From the NCBI GenBank assembly GCA_046728975.1, contig JBKPFU010000116.1, positions 1-17,018 of the forward strand: DNA of 17,018 nt. Direction: 5' to 3'. Below the pieces are notes generated by a model that was not told the origin of the DNA, made no database searches, and was given only the letters and a program-made list of their open reading frames with translations. This DNA is from JBKPFU01 sp046728975. Its GTDB lineage: Bacteria; Actinomycetota; Thermoleophilia; Gaiellales; Gaiellaceae. A program made the translations under genes and the position numbers. Of this stretch, positions 6,626 through 12,821 are shown in pieces (position 1 is the stretch's first letter; each line of letters starts with the position of its first letter).

Positions 6626-7069
6626 ATGAAGGCAACCGTTCTCACGGCGCTGATCGCGGCGGCACTCGCGGCCGGCGGTTCGGCGCTCGCAGGAGGCTCA
6701 GGTGGAGCCACCGGCCCGGCGTTCTACGTCAATGGGCAGCTCTACCGCACGGTCAACACACCCACCGATCTCTCGGGCACCGGCGCACCGCTGCACAGCT
6801 TCGACACGATCTATGCGCTCGCCGGTCAGCCCTACAACGTGGCCACGGCGGCGCCGGGCCTGCCCGGCTACAACGGCGGCCGCTGGATGGTTCATGCGAT
6901 CGCGTACAACACGAGCTGGGCAACCACCGTCGCGGCTCATGACGCCAACGGAAGCGGCGACCTGGACAGCGCCGCCGAGGTCGCGGCCGCCCTCGCTGAC
7001 CCCGGCCCGGGCGGAGCGACGGATACCGGCGTCGTGAAGATGTTCGTCTGCCCGGTGATCAAGCTCTGA
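6626..7069 (+). CDS. Small secreted protein of unknown function
   Basis: 147-residue protein I do not recognise. Seen: a clear signal peptide (MKATVLTALIAAALAA..., cleavage likely after A20-L-A22), then a small Gly/Pro/Tyr-rich domain with FYVNGQLY, FDTIYALAGQPYN and GYNGGRWMVHAIAY. Residues 106-117, DANGSGDLDSAA, look like an EF-hand or dockerin-type calcium loop (D-x-N-x-S-G-x-x-D) with E118 one place late. The end is VVKMFVCPVIKL with a single cysteine. A strong AAGGAGG sits 6 nt before the ATG, so high expression is likely. It follows mutY by 68 nt, where the 11-bp repeats lie, and precedes a two-component system. A ligand-binding or exported stress role is possible but not shown. Confidence 0.75.
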   Translation: MKATVLTALIAAALAAGGSALAGGSGGATGPAFYVNGQLYRTVNTPTDLSGTGAPLHSFDTIYALAGQPYNVATAAPGLPGYNGGRWMVHAIAYNTSWATTVAAHDANGSGDLDSAAEVAAALADPGPGGATDTGVVKMFVCPVIKL

Positions 7070-7084
7070 CGGACAGGAGGGCGC

Positions 7085-7122
7085 GGCGCCGCGATTTCAC
7101 CGTTTCGTAAGCTCGCGGCGCC
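7085..7122. repeat. Perfect 10-bp inverted repeat enclosing the operator-like motif
   Basis: GGCGCCGCGA (7085-7094) and TCGCGGCGCC (7113-7122) are exact reverse complements around an 18-nt loop that equals the operator-like element 7095-7112. It begins 16 nt after the secreted-protein stop. It could act as a GC-rich terminator, though no T-run follows, or as a structured leader or operator context for the response regulator. Confidence 0.6.
7095..7112 (+). promoter_or_regulatory. Candidate autoregulatory operator of the response regulator
   Basis: TTTCACC (7095-7101) and CGTAAGC (7106-7112) are spaced by 11 bp. TTCACCGTTTCGTAAGC matches the upstream secreted-gene element at 16 of 17 positions. 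TTTCACC also resembles the GTTCACC unit described for Streptomyces PhoP boxes. It ends 33 nt before the response regulator ATG. Confidence 0.5.
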
Positions 7123-7145
7123 CTCCCCTCCCCGAAAATGACGGA

Positions 7146-7823
7146 ATGACCACCGTGCTCGTGGTCGACGACGAGCCGATCGTCCGGGAGGTCGTCGTCA
7201 AGTACCTCCGCCGCGAGGGCTACCGCACGCTCGAGGCCGGCGACGGCGACCTCGCCCGCGAGCTGGTCGAGAGCGAGCACCCCGATCTCGTCGTTCTCGA
7301 CTTGATGCTGCCGGGCACGGACGGACTCGCCGTCTGCCGCTGGATCCGAGCGCGCTCGGACCTGCCGGTCATCATGCTCACGGCACGCGGCGAGGAGGCA
7401 GATCGGATCGTCGGGCTCGAGCTCGGCGCCGACGACTACGTGACGAAGCCGTTCTCGCCGCGCGAGCTGTCGGCCCGCGTCCGAACGGTGCTGCGGCGCG
7501 CGCGGACGTCCGAGCCGCGGGACGAGCGGCTCTCGCTCGACGGGCTCGAGATCGACGCTTCGACCCGTGAGGTGCGAAAGGACGGCTCGGCCCTGCGCCT
7601 GACGGCGAAGGAGTTCGATCTGCTCTGGTTCCTGGCGAGCCATCCACTGCGGGTGTTCTCGCGCGACCAGCTCATGGACAGTGTGTGGGGCTACGCGGCC
7701 GCGCTCGACACGGGGACCGTGACGGTGCACGTGCGCCGGCTGCGCGAGAAGATCGAGCAGGACCCGTCCCATCCCCGCCGGCTCCAGACCGTGTGGGGAG
7801 TCGGCTACAGGTTCGTCCCGTGA
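7146..7823 (+). CDS. Two-component response regulator, OmpR/PhoB family
   Basis: 225-residue DNA-binding response regulator. Seen: a receiver domain (3-115) with the acidic pair D8-D9, phospho-acceptor D52 in VVLDLMLPG, conserved T79 in VIMLTARGE, and K101 in YVTKPFSPREL. An OmpR/PhoB winged-helix domain (about 130-225) follows, with LRLTAKEFDLLWFLASHP, VWGY, VTVHVRRLREKIE and the terminal wing VWGVGYRFVP. The histidine kinase start overlaps its stop by 4 nt (GTGA), making a cognate pair. No strong ribosome site precedes the ATG. The 16/17 repeat before this gene and before the secreted gene suggests autoregulation plus control of that neighbour. The signal and wider regulon cannot be inferred. 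Confidence 0.94.
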   Translation: MTTVLVVDDEPIVREVVVKYLRREGYRTLEAGDGDLARELVESEHPDLVVLDLMLPGTDGLAVCRWIRARSDLPVIMLTARGEEADRIVGLELGADDYVTKPFSPRELSARVRTVLRRARTSEPRDERLSLDGLEIDASTREVRKDGSALRLTAKEFDLLWFLASHPLRVFSRDQLMDSVWGYAAALDTGTVTVHVRRLREKIEQDPSHPRRLQTVWGVGYRFVP

Positions 7824-8884
7824 TCGAGCTGGCAGTCATCGTGGTTCTGGCGACGCTCGGCGCCGGCATGCTCGGCGCGCTCCTCCTGCGACTTCTTCCC
7901 ACGGTCCGCCTCCAGCTCGCGGGCTTGGCGCTGCTCTCGGTCGGATTGCCGCTCGCCGCCGTCTTCCTCTCCGGGCTGGCGATGTTCCACATGGGCGCGG
8001 ACGTCGAGATCCTCGCCGTCGCGGCCGCCTCGGCCTCCGCCTCGGTCGGAGCGGCGCTAGTGCTTGCGGCCGCGATCGCGAGGCGGATCGACCGCCTGCA
8101 AGCCGCCTCGGCAGCGCTCGCCGCGGGAGACTTGACCGCCCGCGCACCCGAGGGCGGCCCGCAGGAGCTCGACGAGCTAGCGCGCTCGTTCAATCGGACG
8201 GCGCGCGAGCTGGAGCGCCTCTTCGAGGCGCGCCGCGAGCTAGTAGCCTGGGCGAGCCACGACCTGCGAACGCCCATCGCGTCGATCCAGGCGATGCTCG
8301 AGGCGCTCGAGGACGGCCTCGCCGAGCCCGAGCTCTACTTGCCCGCGCTGAGGCAGCAGGCGGCGACCCTCGCGATGCTCGTGGACGACCTCTTCGAGCT
8401 CGCGCGCATCGACGCAGGCGCCCTCACTCTGGAGCTGCGCGAGGCGGAGCTCGCGTCGATCGTGCAGGAGACCGTGCGTGGGCTGGAGGCGGAGGCGAAG
8501 GCACGGCAGGTGCAGCTCGAGGCGCGCGTCGGCAACGACGCGCGAGCCCGTTGCGAGCCGGACAAGGTCCAGCGCGTGCTGTTCAACCTGGTCACGAATG
8601 CGCTCCGGCACACCCCGTCCGACGGGTCGGTGGCGGTCTTTGTCGAGCCGCGGGCCCACGACGTCCAGGTCACCGTCGAGGACACGGGCGAAGGCTTGAC
8701 CGATGAGGCGGAACGCCACATGTTCGATCGCTTCTGGCGAGGCGATCGCGCTCGCTCCTCCGACGGCGCCGGCCTCGGTCTCGCGATCGCGCGCGGCCTC
8801 GTCGAGGCGCAGGGCGGGCGGATCTGGGCCGAATCGCGCAGCGAAGGCGGCGCCCGCGTCTCCTTTACTCTCCCCGCTGTTTGA
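7820..8884 (+). CDS. Sensor histidine kinase with HAMP domain, no large sensor domain
   Basis: 354-residue membrane histidine kinase from a GTG start that overlaps the response regulator stop. Seen: three hydrophobic segments (about 3-24, 31-54, 62-86) joined by very short loops; a HAMP region (about 84-135) with ALAAGDLTAR; the dimerisation helix with phospho-accepting H147 in ASHDLRTPIASI; and an HATPase domain with N-box NLVTNALRHTP (N260), DTGEG (288-292), F-box FDRFWRGD and GAGLGLAIA (316-324). With no periplasmic domain, it probably senses within or at the membrane, or through another protein. All catalytic boxes are intact. Its last 20 nt overlap the end of ispF on the opposite strand. 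Confidence 0.94.
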   Translation: MIELAVIVVLATLGAGMLGALLLRLLPTVRLQLAGLALLSVGLPLAAVFLSGLAMFHMGADVEILAVAAASASASVGAALVLAAAIARRIDRLQAASAALAAGDLTARAPEGGPQELDELARSFNRTARELERLFEARRELVAWASHDLRTPIASIQAMLEALEDGLAEPELYLPALRQQAATLAMLVDDLFELARIDAGALTLELREAELASIVQETVRGLEAEAKARQVQLEARVGNDARARCEPDKVQRVLFNLVTNALRHTPSDGSVAVFVEPRAHDVQVTVEDTGEGLTDEAERHMFDRFWRGDRARSSDGAGLGLAIARGLVEAQGGRIWAESRSEGGARVSFTLPAV

Positions 8885-9335
8885 GGAGCGCGACCGCGTG
8901 CGCGGCAAGCCCTTCGCCGCGGCCGGTGAAGCCTAGGCCGTCCGTCGTGGTCGCCCGCACCGAGACCGGACTGCCCAAGACCTCTGCAAACGCTGCCTCC
9001 ATCTGCTCTCGGTACCGCTCGATTCGCGGCTCCTCGCCGACCAGCACGCAGTCCGCGTTCGCGAGCTCGTAACCCGCAGCGCGGACATCGTCATAGGAGC
9101 GTCGCAGGAGGTCGAGCGACGACGCGCCCGCCCACTGCGGATCGTCGGACGGGAAGAAGGAGCCGATGTCGCCGAGGCCCGCGGCGCCGAGCAGCGCATC
9201 GATCAGGGCATGCGTGATCACGTCGCCGTCGGAATGGCCGGCGAGGCCGCGTTCGCTGCGGAACGGCACTCCGCCCAGAACGAGTGGCACGCCGTCCTCG
9301 AAGGCGTGCGCGTCGAACCCGATCCCCACTCTCAT
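8865..9335 (-). CDS. ispF: 2-C-methyl-D-erythritol 2,4-cyclodiphosphate synthase
   Basis: 156-residue MEP-pathway enzyme converting CDP-methylerythritol 2-phosphate to the cyclic diphosphate, releasing CMP. Seen: VGIGFDAHAF with metal ligands D8 and H10, LGGVPF, GLAGHSDGDVITHALIDALLGAA (third metal His and active-site region), GDIGSFFP, and the C-terminal TTTDGLGFTGRGEGLAAHAV. Length is normal for the family. The ATG overlaps the PHP phosphatase stop as ATGA, so translation is coupled to that gene and through it to ispD. It is convergent with the histidine kinase: the two coding sequences overlap by 20 nt at their 3' ends, with no room for a separate terminator. Confidence 0.97.
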   Translation of the reverse strand: MRVGIGFDAHAFEDGVPLVLGGVPFRSERGLAGHSDGDVITHALIDALLGAAGLGDIGSFFPSDDPQWAGASSLDLLRRSYDDVRAAGYELANADCVLVGEEPRIERYREQMEAAFAEVLGSPVSVRATTTDGLGFTGRGEGLAAHAVALLKQRGE

Positions 9336-10147
9336 CCGAGCGGCTCCTGGCGGGCCGAGCGTTGGTCGAAGACGGTGATCGTCTCGTAGCCGGCCGCGCG
9401 CGCGTGCTCGATCGCGCGGTCGAGCTCGCGACCGACGTCCTGCGGCACGTGAGCGTCCGAGGCGAGCGTGATCGGAACCTGACGGCGCCGGCAGCCTTCC
9501 AGCAGGTCGGCGTCGGGATAGACCTCGTTGACCGGCTTCCGCAGGCCCGCCGACGACACCTCCACGCAGACACCCGCCGCCTCGATCGCGTCCGCGGTCT
9601 CCTCGTGCAACCAGGCGACGGCCTCGACGTCGGCCCGCGGGCCGTGGTGCTTGACCAGATCAGGGTGCGACAAGGAATCGAAGAGACCACTTCGCGCCGC
9701 GTTCCTGAGCCAGACGAAGTAGCGCCGCCACGCCTCCCCGGACCCGAGCTTCTCGACGAGCCCAGGCTCCTGATCCACCGCGAACCCGTCGACGAAGTGC
9801 ACCGAGCCAAGGAAGTAGTCGAACGGGTAGCCGCCGAGCAGGTCTGCGAGCTCCCGCTCGGTGCCGGGGAAGTAGTCGACCTCGAGCCCGAGCTTGACTG
9901 GTAGGCCTCGGGCCTTCGCCGCCGCCACGGCGGCGACATAGGCGTCGAGGTCGTACTTACAGCGTTCGAGCATGTAGCTCTCCGTCCAGAGCGGGCGCGT
10001 CTGCTCGAAGTAGTAGATGTGCTCGGTGAAGCCGATCTCGTCGATCCCGCACGCCACCGCTGTCTCCACGAATCGTTCTACCGCCTCGACCGTGTGGTCG
10101 ATCCGTTCCTCCGGATCCCTCAGATGCATGTGGTAGTCGACGATCAC
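9332..10147 (-). CDS. PHP-domain phosphatase, histidinol-phosphatase (HisJ)-like
   Basis: 271-residue PHP-superfamily metal-dependent phosphoesterase. Seen, in order, the metal-binding set: DYHMH (H6, H8), FTEH (H43), GLEVDYF (E89), GSVHF (H117), LSHPDL (H161) and ASDAH (D231, H233). Known: the closest named family, HisJ, removes phosphate from L-histidinol phosphate in histidine synthesis. No his gene is nearby; instead it is inserted between ispD and ispF with 4-nt overlaps on both sides (GTGA from ispD, ATGA into ispF). Start is GTG at 10147. The histidine role is therefore only the default family call; other phosphorylated substrates are possible. Confidence 0.85.
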   Translation of the reverse strand: MIVDYHMHLRDPEERIDHTVEAVERFVETAVACGIDEIGFTEHIYYFEQTRPLWTESYMLERCKYDLDAYVAAVAAAKARGLPVKLGLEVDYFPGTERELADLLGGYPFDYFLGSVHFVDGFAVDQEPGLVEKLGSGEAWRRYFVWLRNAARSGLFDSLSHPDLVKHHGPRADVEAVAWLHEETADAIEAAGVCVEVSSAGLRKPVNEVYPDADLLEGCRRRQVPITLASDAHVPQDVGRELDRAIEHARAAGYETITVFDQRSARQEPLG

Positions 10148-10794
10148 AGCCAGGACTCCACGAGCGCCAGATCCTCGGGATCGGTGATTTTCAGCAGCCG
10201 TCTGTCTCCCGGCACGGCCTTGACCCGTCCCCCCTGAGCCTCGACCAGCGCGGCGCAGTCGGTCCCCTCGCCGCCGAGCGCCCGGCGGAGAGCGTCCGCG
10301 GCGAACGCCTGCGGCGTCTGCGAGACCGCGAGCCCTTCACGGTCGACGGTCTCCGCTACCTGCTCGCCGTCGATCCGCTTGACCGTGTCGTGGATCGGCA
10401 GCACGGGGACGGCGCCGTCCCAACCCTCGCCGAGCGCGTTCAGCAGGCGTTCGAGCACCTCCTCCACGAGCAGCGGGCGCGCGGAATCGTGCACGACGAC
10501 CGCGGCTGCGTCATCGGGGACCTCGGCGACCCCTTTTCGCACCGATTCGGCCCGGGTCTCGCCGCCGGTAACGCATGCGCTGACCTTGCCACAACCGAGC
10601 TCCTCGGCCAGCAGGATCGACGGCTCCTCCCATTGCGGGGCAGCCGCGATCACGATCGCGTCGATCCACTCGGAAGCCTCGAGCCGTTCCAGGCTCTCGG
10701 CGAGGAGGGGCCGGTTGCGGAGATTGGCGAATGCCTTCGGACGGTCCGAGCCGAGCCGTTCGCCGCGACCTGCCGCGGCGACGACGGCCCAAAC
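10144..10794 (-). CDS. ispD: 2-C-methyl-D-erythritol 4-phosphate cytidylyltransferase, non-standard start
   Basis: Cytidylyltransferase of the MEP pathway (CTP + methylerythritol phosphate to CDP-methylerythritol), about 216 residues from the natural N-terminus. Seen: WAVVAAAGRGERLG and PKAF (CTP-binding loop and Lys), ACVTGGETRAESV, VVVHDSARPLL, SQTPQAF, TDCAALVEAQGG and LLKITDPEDLALVE. The frame is open upstream to a TAA at 10882-10884, but has no ATG, GTG or TTG before an internal GTG at 10653. Starting there would delete the CTP-binding loop. The expected initiation position is GTT (10792-10794), preceded by AGAAGGA with about 7 nt spacing; a CTG at 10851 is another option. The 5' boundary is therefore uncertain. 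The stop overlaps the PHP phosphatase start. Confidence 0.88.
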   Translation of the reverse strand, partial: VWAVVAAAGRGERLGSDRPKAFANLRNRPLLAESLERLEASEWIDAIVIAAAPQWEEPSILLAEELGCGKVSACVTGGETRAESVRKGVAEVPDDAAAVVVHDSARPLLVEEVLERLLNALGEGWDGAVPVLPIHDTVKRIDGEQVAETVDREGLAVSQTPQAFAADALRRALGGEGTDCAALVEAQGGRVKAVPGDRRLLKITDPEDLALVESWL

Positions 10795-10958
10795 GCCCTC
10801 GTCCTTCTGGCCGGCTACGGCTCCGCCGCAGCCTGACGCCGCTGGCGGCAGGATCCTACGCCGGCGGCGCTTGGCCGTGCCTTATACGCACTGTCCTGCG
10901 CTCCGCCGGCTTGCCTCCTTTGCCAGCGACGCCCCAGAAGCACGACGGAATGCACCCG
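10795..10958 (-). other. 164-nt gap between carD and ispD
   Basis: No gene is supported here. On the minus strand it holds a perfect AAAGGAGG (+ strand 10914-10921) with no start codon at a suitable distance, a TATAAG -10-like hexamer near 10881-10886 without a clear -35, and a small GCCGC/GCGGC hairpin at 10838-10849. It may contain the ispD promoter. Confidence 0.4.
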
Positions 10959-11477
10959 TTAGGCGGTGGCCGCGACCTTCGTCTTGCGCTTCGACCCGTT
11001 GCCTGCCAGGACCTCGTCCAGCCACGCCGCAGCCTCTTCCTCTTCCATGTCCTTGGCGTACATCAGCTCGCTGGCGAGGATCTTCTTCGCCTTCACGAAC
11101 ATCTGCTTCTCGCCGGTGGACAAGCCCTTCTCGTGGTCGCGGAGGGAGAGGTTCCGCACGACCTCGGCGAGCTCGAAGATGTCGCCGGTCTTCATCTTGT
11201 CGCGGTTGTGCTTGAAGCGCCGGTTCCAGTTCTTCGGCATCGTCGTCCCGTTGCCGGTCAGCGCCTTCAGCACCTTGCTGACCATCTGCTCGTCGATGAC
11301 CTTCCGCAGCCCCACCTTCTCGGCATTCTCGGCCGGGACGTTCACCGTCATGTCGTTGTGCAGGATCTTGATCGTCAGGTAGTCCCGCTTCTCGCCGAGG
11401 ACTTCTCGCGATTCCTTCTTCACCACTGTGCCTGCCCCGTGGTGGGGGTACACCACCTTGTCACCGACCTTGTACAA
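10959..11477 (-). CDS. carD: CarD-family RNA polymerase-binding transcription regulator
   Basis: 172-residue CarD-type regulator. Known: mycobacterial CarD binds the RNA polymerase beta subunit and stabilises open complexes at many promoters, including rRNA promoters. Seen: an N-terminal Tudor-like RNAP-interaction domain (1-60) starting YKVGDKVVYPHHGAGTV with YLTIKI; a helical DNA-binding domain (about 70-155) containing MPKNWNRRFKHN, whose W84 matches the DNA-wedging tryptophan; then an acidic stretch KDMEEEEAAAWLDEVL and a basic tail. The TTG at 11477 is supported by GGGGAGGG 7 nt upstream and by the exact family N-terminus. Its own promoter lies about 80 nt upstream, so it is probably transcribed independently of disA. 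Confidence 0.95.
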   Translation of the reverse strand: MYKVGDKVVYPHHGAGTVVKKESREVLGEKRDYLTIKILHNDMTVNVPAENAEKVGLRKVIDEQMVSKVLKALTGNGTTMPKNWNRRFKHNRDKMKTGDIFELAEVVRNLSLRDHEKGLSTGEKQMFVKAKKILASELMYAKDMEEEEAAAWLDEVLAGNGSKRKTKVAATA

Positions 11478-11553
11478 GCCGGAACCCTCCCCTACTTCGT
11501 TGGTTTACTCGCCAGAACGCCGGCGCTCTTGCGGGCACCGGCGATCGACACCG

Positions 11554-11583
11554 AGTATACCGAAAGTGGCTTGAAAAAGCCAA
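11554..11583 (-). promoter_or_regulatory. carD promoter
   Basis: On the minus strand, TTGGCT (+ 11578-11583) and TATACT (11554-11559) are 18 nt apart, a good housekeeping -35/-10 pair. Predicted transcription start is near 11547, giving a leader of about 70 nt before the TTG. A 5-bp hairpin (GGCTT/AAGCC, 11568-11581) lies within the spacer and -35. Confidence 0.55.
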
Positions 11584-11591
11584 ATTTTCCA

Positions 11592-11655
11592 GGGATTTTC
11601 CGACCGGCCGCCGAAAACCCCTGCTAATCGACACGGGGGAGCCCCTGGTCCCCCG
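11592..11655 (-). terminator. Candidate terminator region after disA (two hairpins)
   Basis: Two inverted repeats follow the disA stop: CGGGGGA/TCCCCCG (11634-11640 with 11649-11655, 8-nt loop) and an 11-bp stem with two mismatches at 11592-11621. No long U-run follows either. They separate disA from the carD promoter and may end the radA-disA transcript. Confidence 0.35.
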
Positions 11656-11666
11656 AAGCGTGTGAA

Positions 11667-12821
11667 CTAAATCTGGAGGTACCGATCCACAAGGTTGTGC
11701 TCCTGCAGCCGGCGTAGCCCCTCGCGGATCTCGCGGGCGCGCACTGAGCCGACGCCGTCGACCGCCTCGAGCTCGCGCTGCGACGCACGCACGATCCCGT
11801 CGAGGCCGCCGAGCTCACCGACCAGCCGTTGGATCACGTTCTCCGGCAGGCGCGGGATGTGTGAGAGAACGCGGTATCCGCGCGGCGCGACGGCGTGATC
11901 GAGCGCGTTTGTCGACGCCGGATAGCCGAGGACGGCGAGAAGCTCGAACTCGAGCAGGCTCTGGTATGGGAGCTGCGCAAGCGCGTCGAGACCCTCCCGG
12001 ACGCGTTCCATGCCACCCTCGGCGTGGTAGTCGAAGACGATCGCGGTCTTTTCGGACGGGACCTCGCTGACCAGCTCTTCCAGCTGCATCCGGATCAGCC
12101 GACCCTCGGACCCGAGCTCCACGCAGGCCCGCTCGATCTCGTCGGCCATCCGCGTCGTCAGCTCGGCGCGTTGGAGGACGACGAGGACGTCGTCGAGCAT
12201 GACTGCGTTCTGGAACTCGAGCGCCGTCAGGCGCGTCAGCACCTGGTCGAGGCGGGTCCGGTAAGTCTCGAGCGTCTCGACCGCCTGGTTCGTCTTGGCG
12301 AGCACATCAGCGATCGAGTCGAGCTGATAGCGGCTCTTGCCGACAAAGATCGTCACCGTCTCGCGTTGCTGCGAGATGGAGATCACGAGCGCGTTCGTCT
12401 GCTTGGCGACGCGCTCGGCCGTGCGGTGACGCGTCCCGGTCTCCGCCGACGGGATAGTCGGATCGGGCATCAGCTGGACGTTCGCGTACGCGAGCTTCGA
12501 GACGGACGAGTTGACGATGATCGCTCCGTCCATCTTGGCCAGCTCGTACAGCAGCTGCGGGATGAACTCGTGGTCGAGCTTGATGCCGCCGGAGAAGAGA
12601 AACGCCAGTTCCGACGGCTCGCCGATCACGATCAGGGCGCCCTCACGCGACCGGATGATGTCGTCGATTCCCTGCCGGAGCTCGGTCCCCGGCGCGACGC
12701 GCGCAATCGCCGACAGGACCTTCGGGTCGAGGCGGCGGTCGAGCTCGGACGGCCCGCGGGGAAAGCCGAGCTGCGGTGAGGGCCGCCGTTCCGTCTTATC
12801 CGGGGTCGGTTCGCTCTGCAT
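11667..12821 (-). CDS. disA: DNA integrity scanning protein DisA, diadenylate cyclase
   Basis: 384-residue protein. Known: DisA makes c-di-AMP from two ATP and scans DNA; branched DNA inhibits the cyclase, and RadA is a known partner. Seen: a diadenylate cyclase domain (about 35-170) with the catalytic MDGAIIV (DGA at 98-100) and GTRHRTAERVA (RHR at 131-133); a helical linker (about 180-310); and a C-terminal helix-hairpin-helix DNA-binding domain with AVDGVGSVRAREIREGL. The N-terminus has about 25 extra polar residues. The ATG lies within radA (26-nt overlap) without a clear ribosome site, so translation is probably coupled. The radA-disA order is conserved widely. Confidence 0.96.
   Translation of the reverse strand: MQSEPTPDKTERRPSPQLGFPRGPSELDRRLDPKVLSAIARVAPGTELRQGIDDIIRSREGALIVIGEPSELAFLFSGGIKLDHEFIPQLLYELAKMDGAIIVNSSVSKLAYANVQLMPDPTIPSAETGTRHRTAERVAKQTNALVISISQQRETVTIFVGKSRYQLDSIADVLAKTNQAVETLETYRTRLDQVLTRLTALEFQNAVMLDDVLVVLQRAELTTRMADEIERACVELGSEGRLIRMQLEELVSEVPSEKTAIVFDYHAEGGMERVREGLDALAQLPYQSLLEFELLAVLGYPASTNALDHAVAPRGYRVLSHIPRLPENVIQRLVGELGGLDGIVRASQRELEAVDGVGSVRAREIREGLRRLQEHNLVDRYLQI

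Noticed and set aside
11895..12779. Plus-strand open frame (294 codons) opposite disA
   Set aside because: Charged, motif-free translation in the antisense frame of a well-supported disA.
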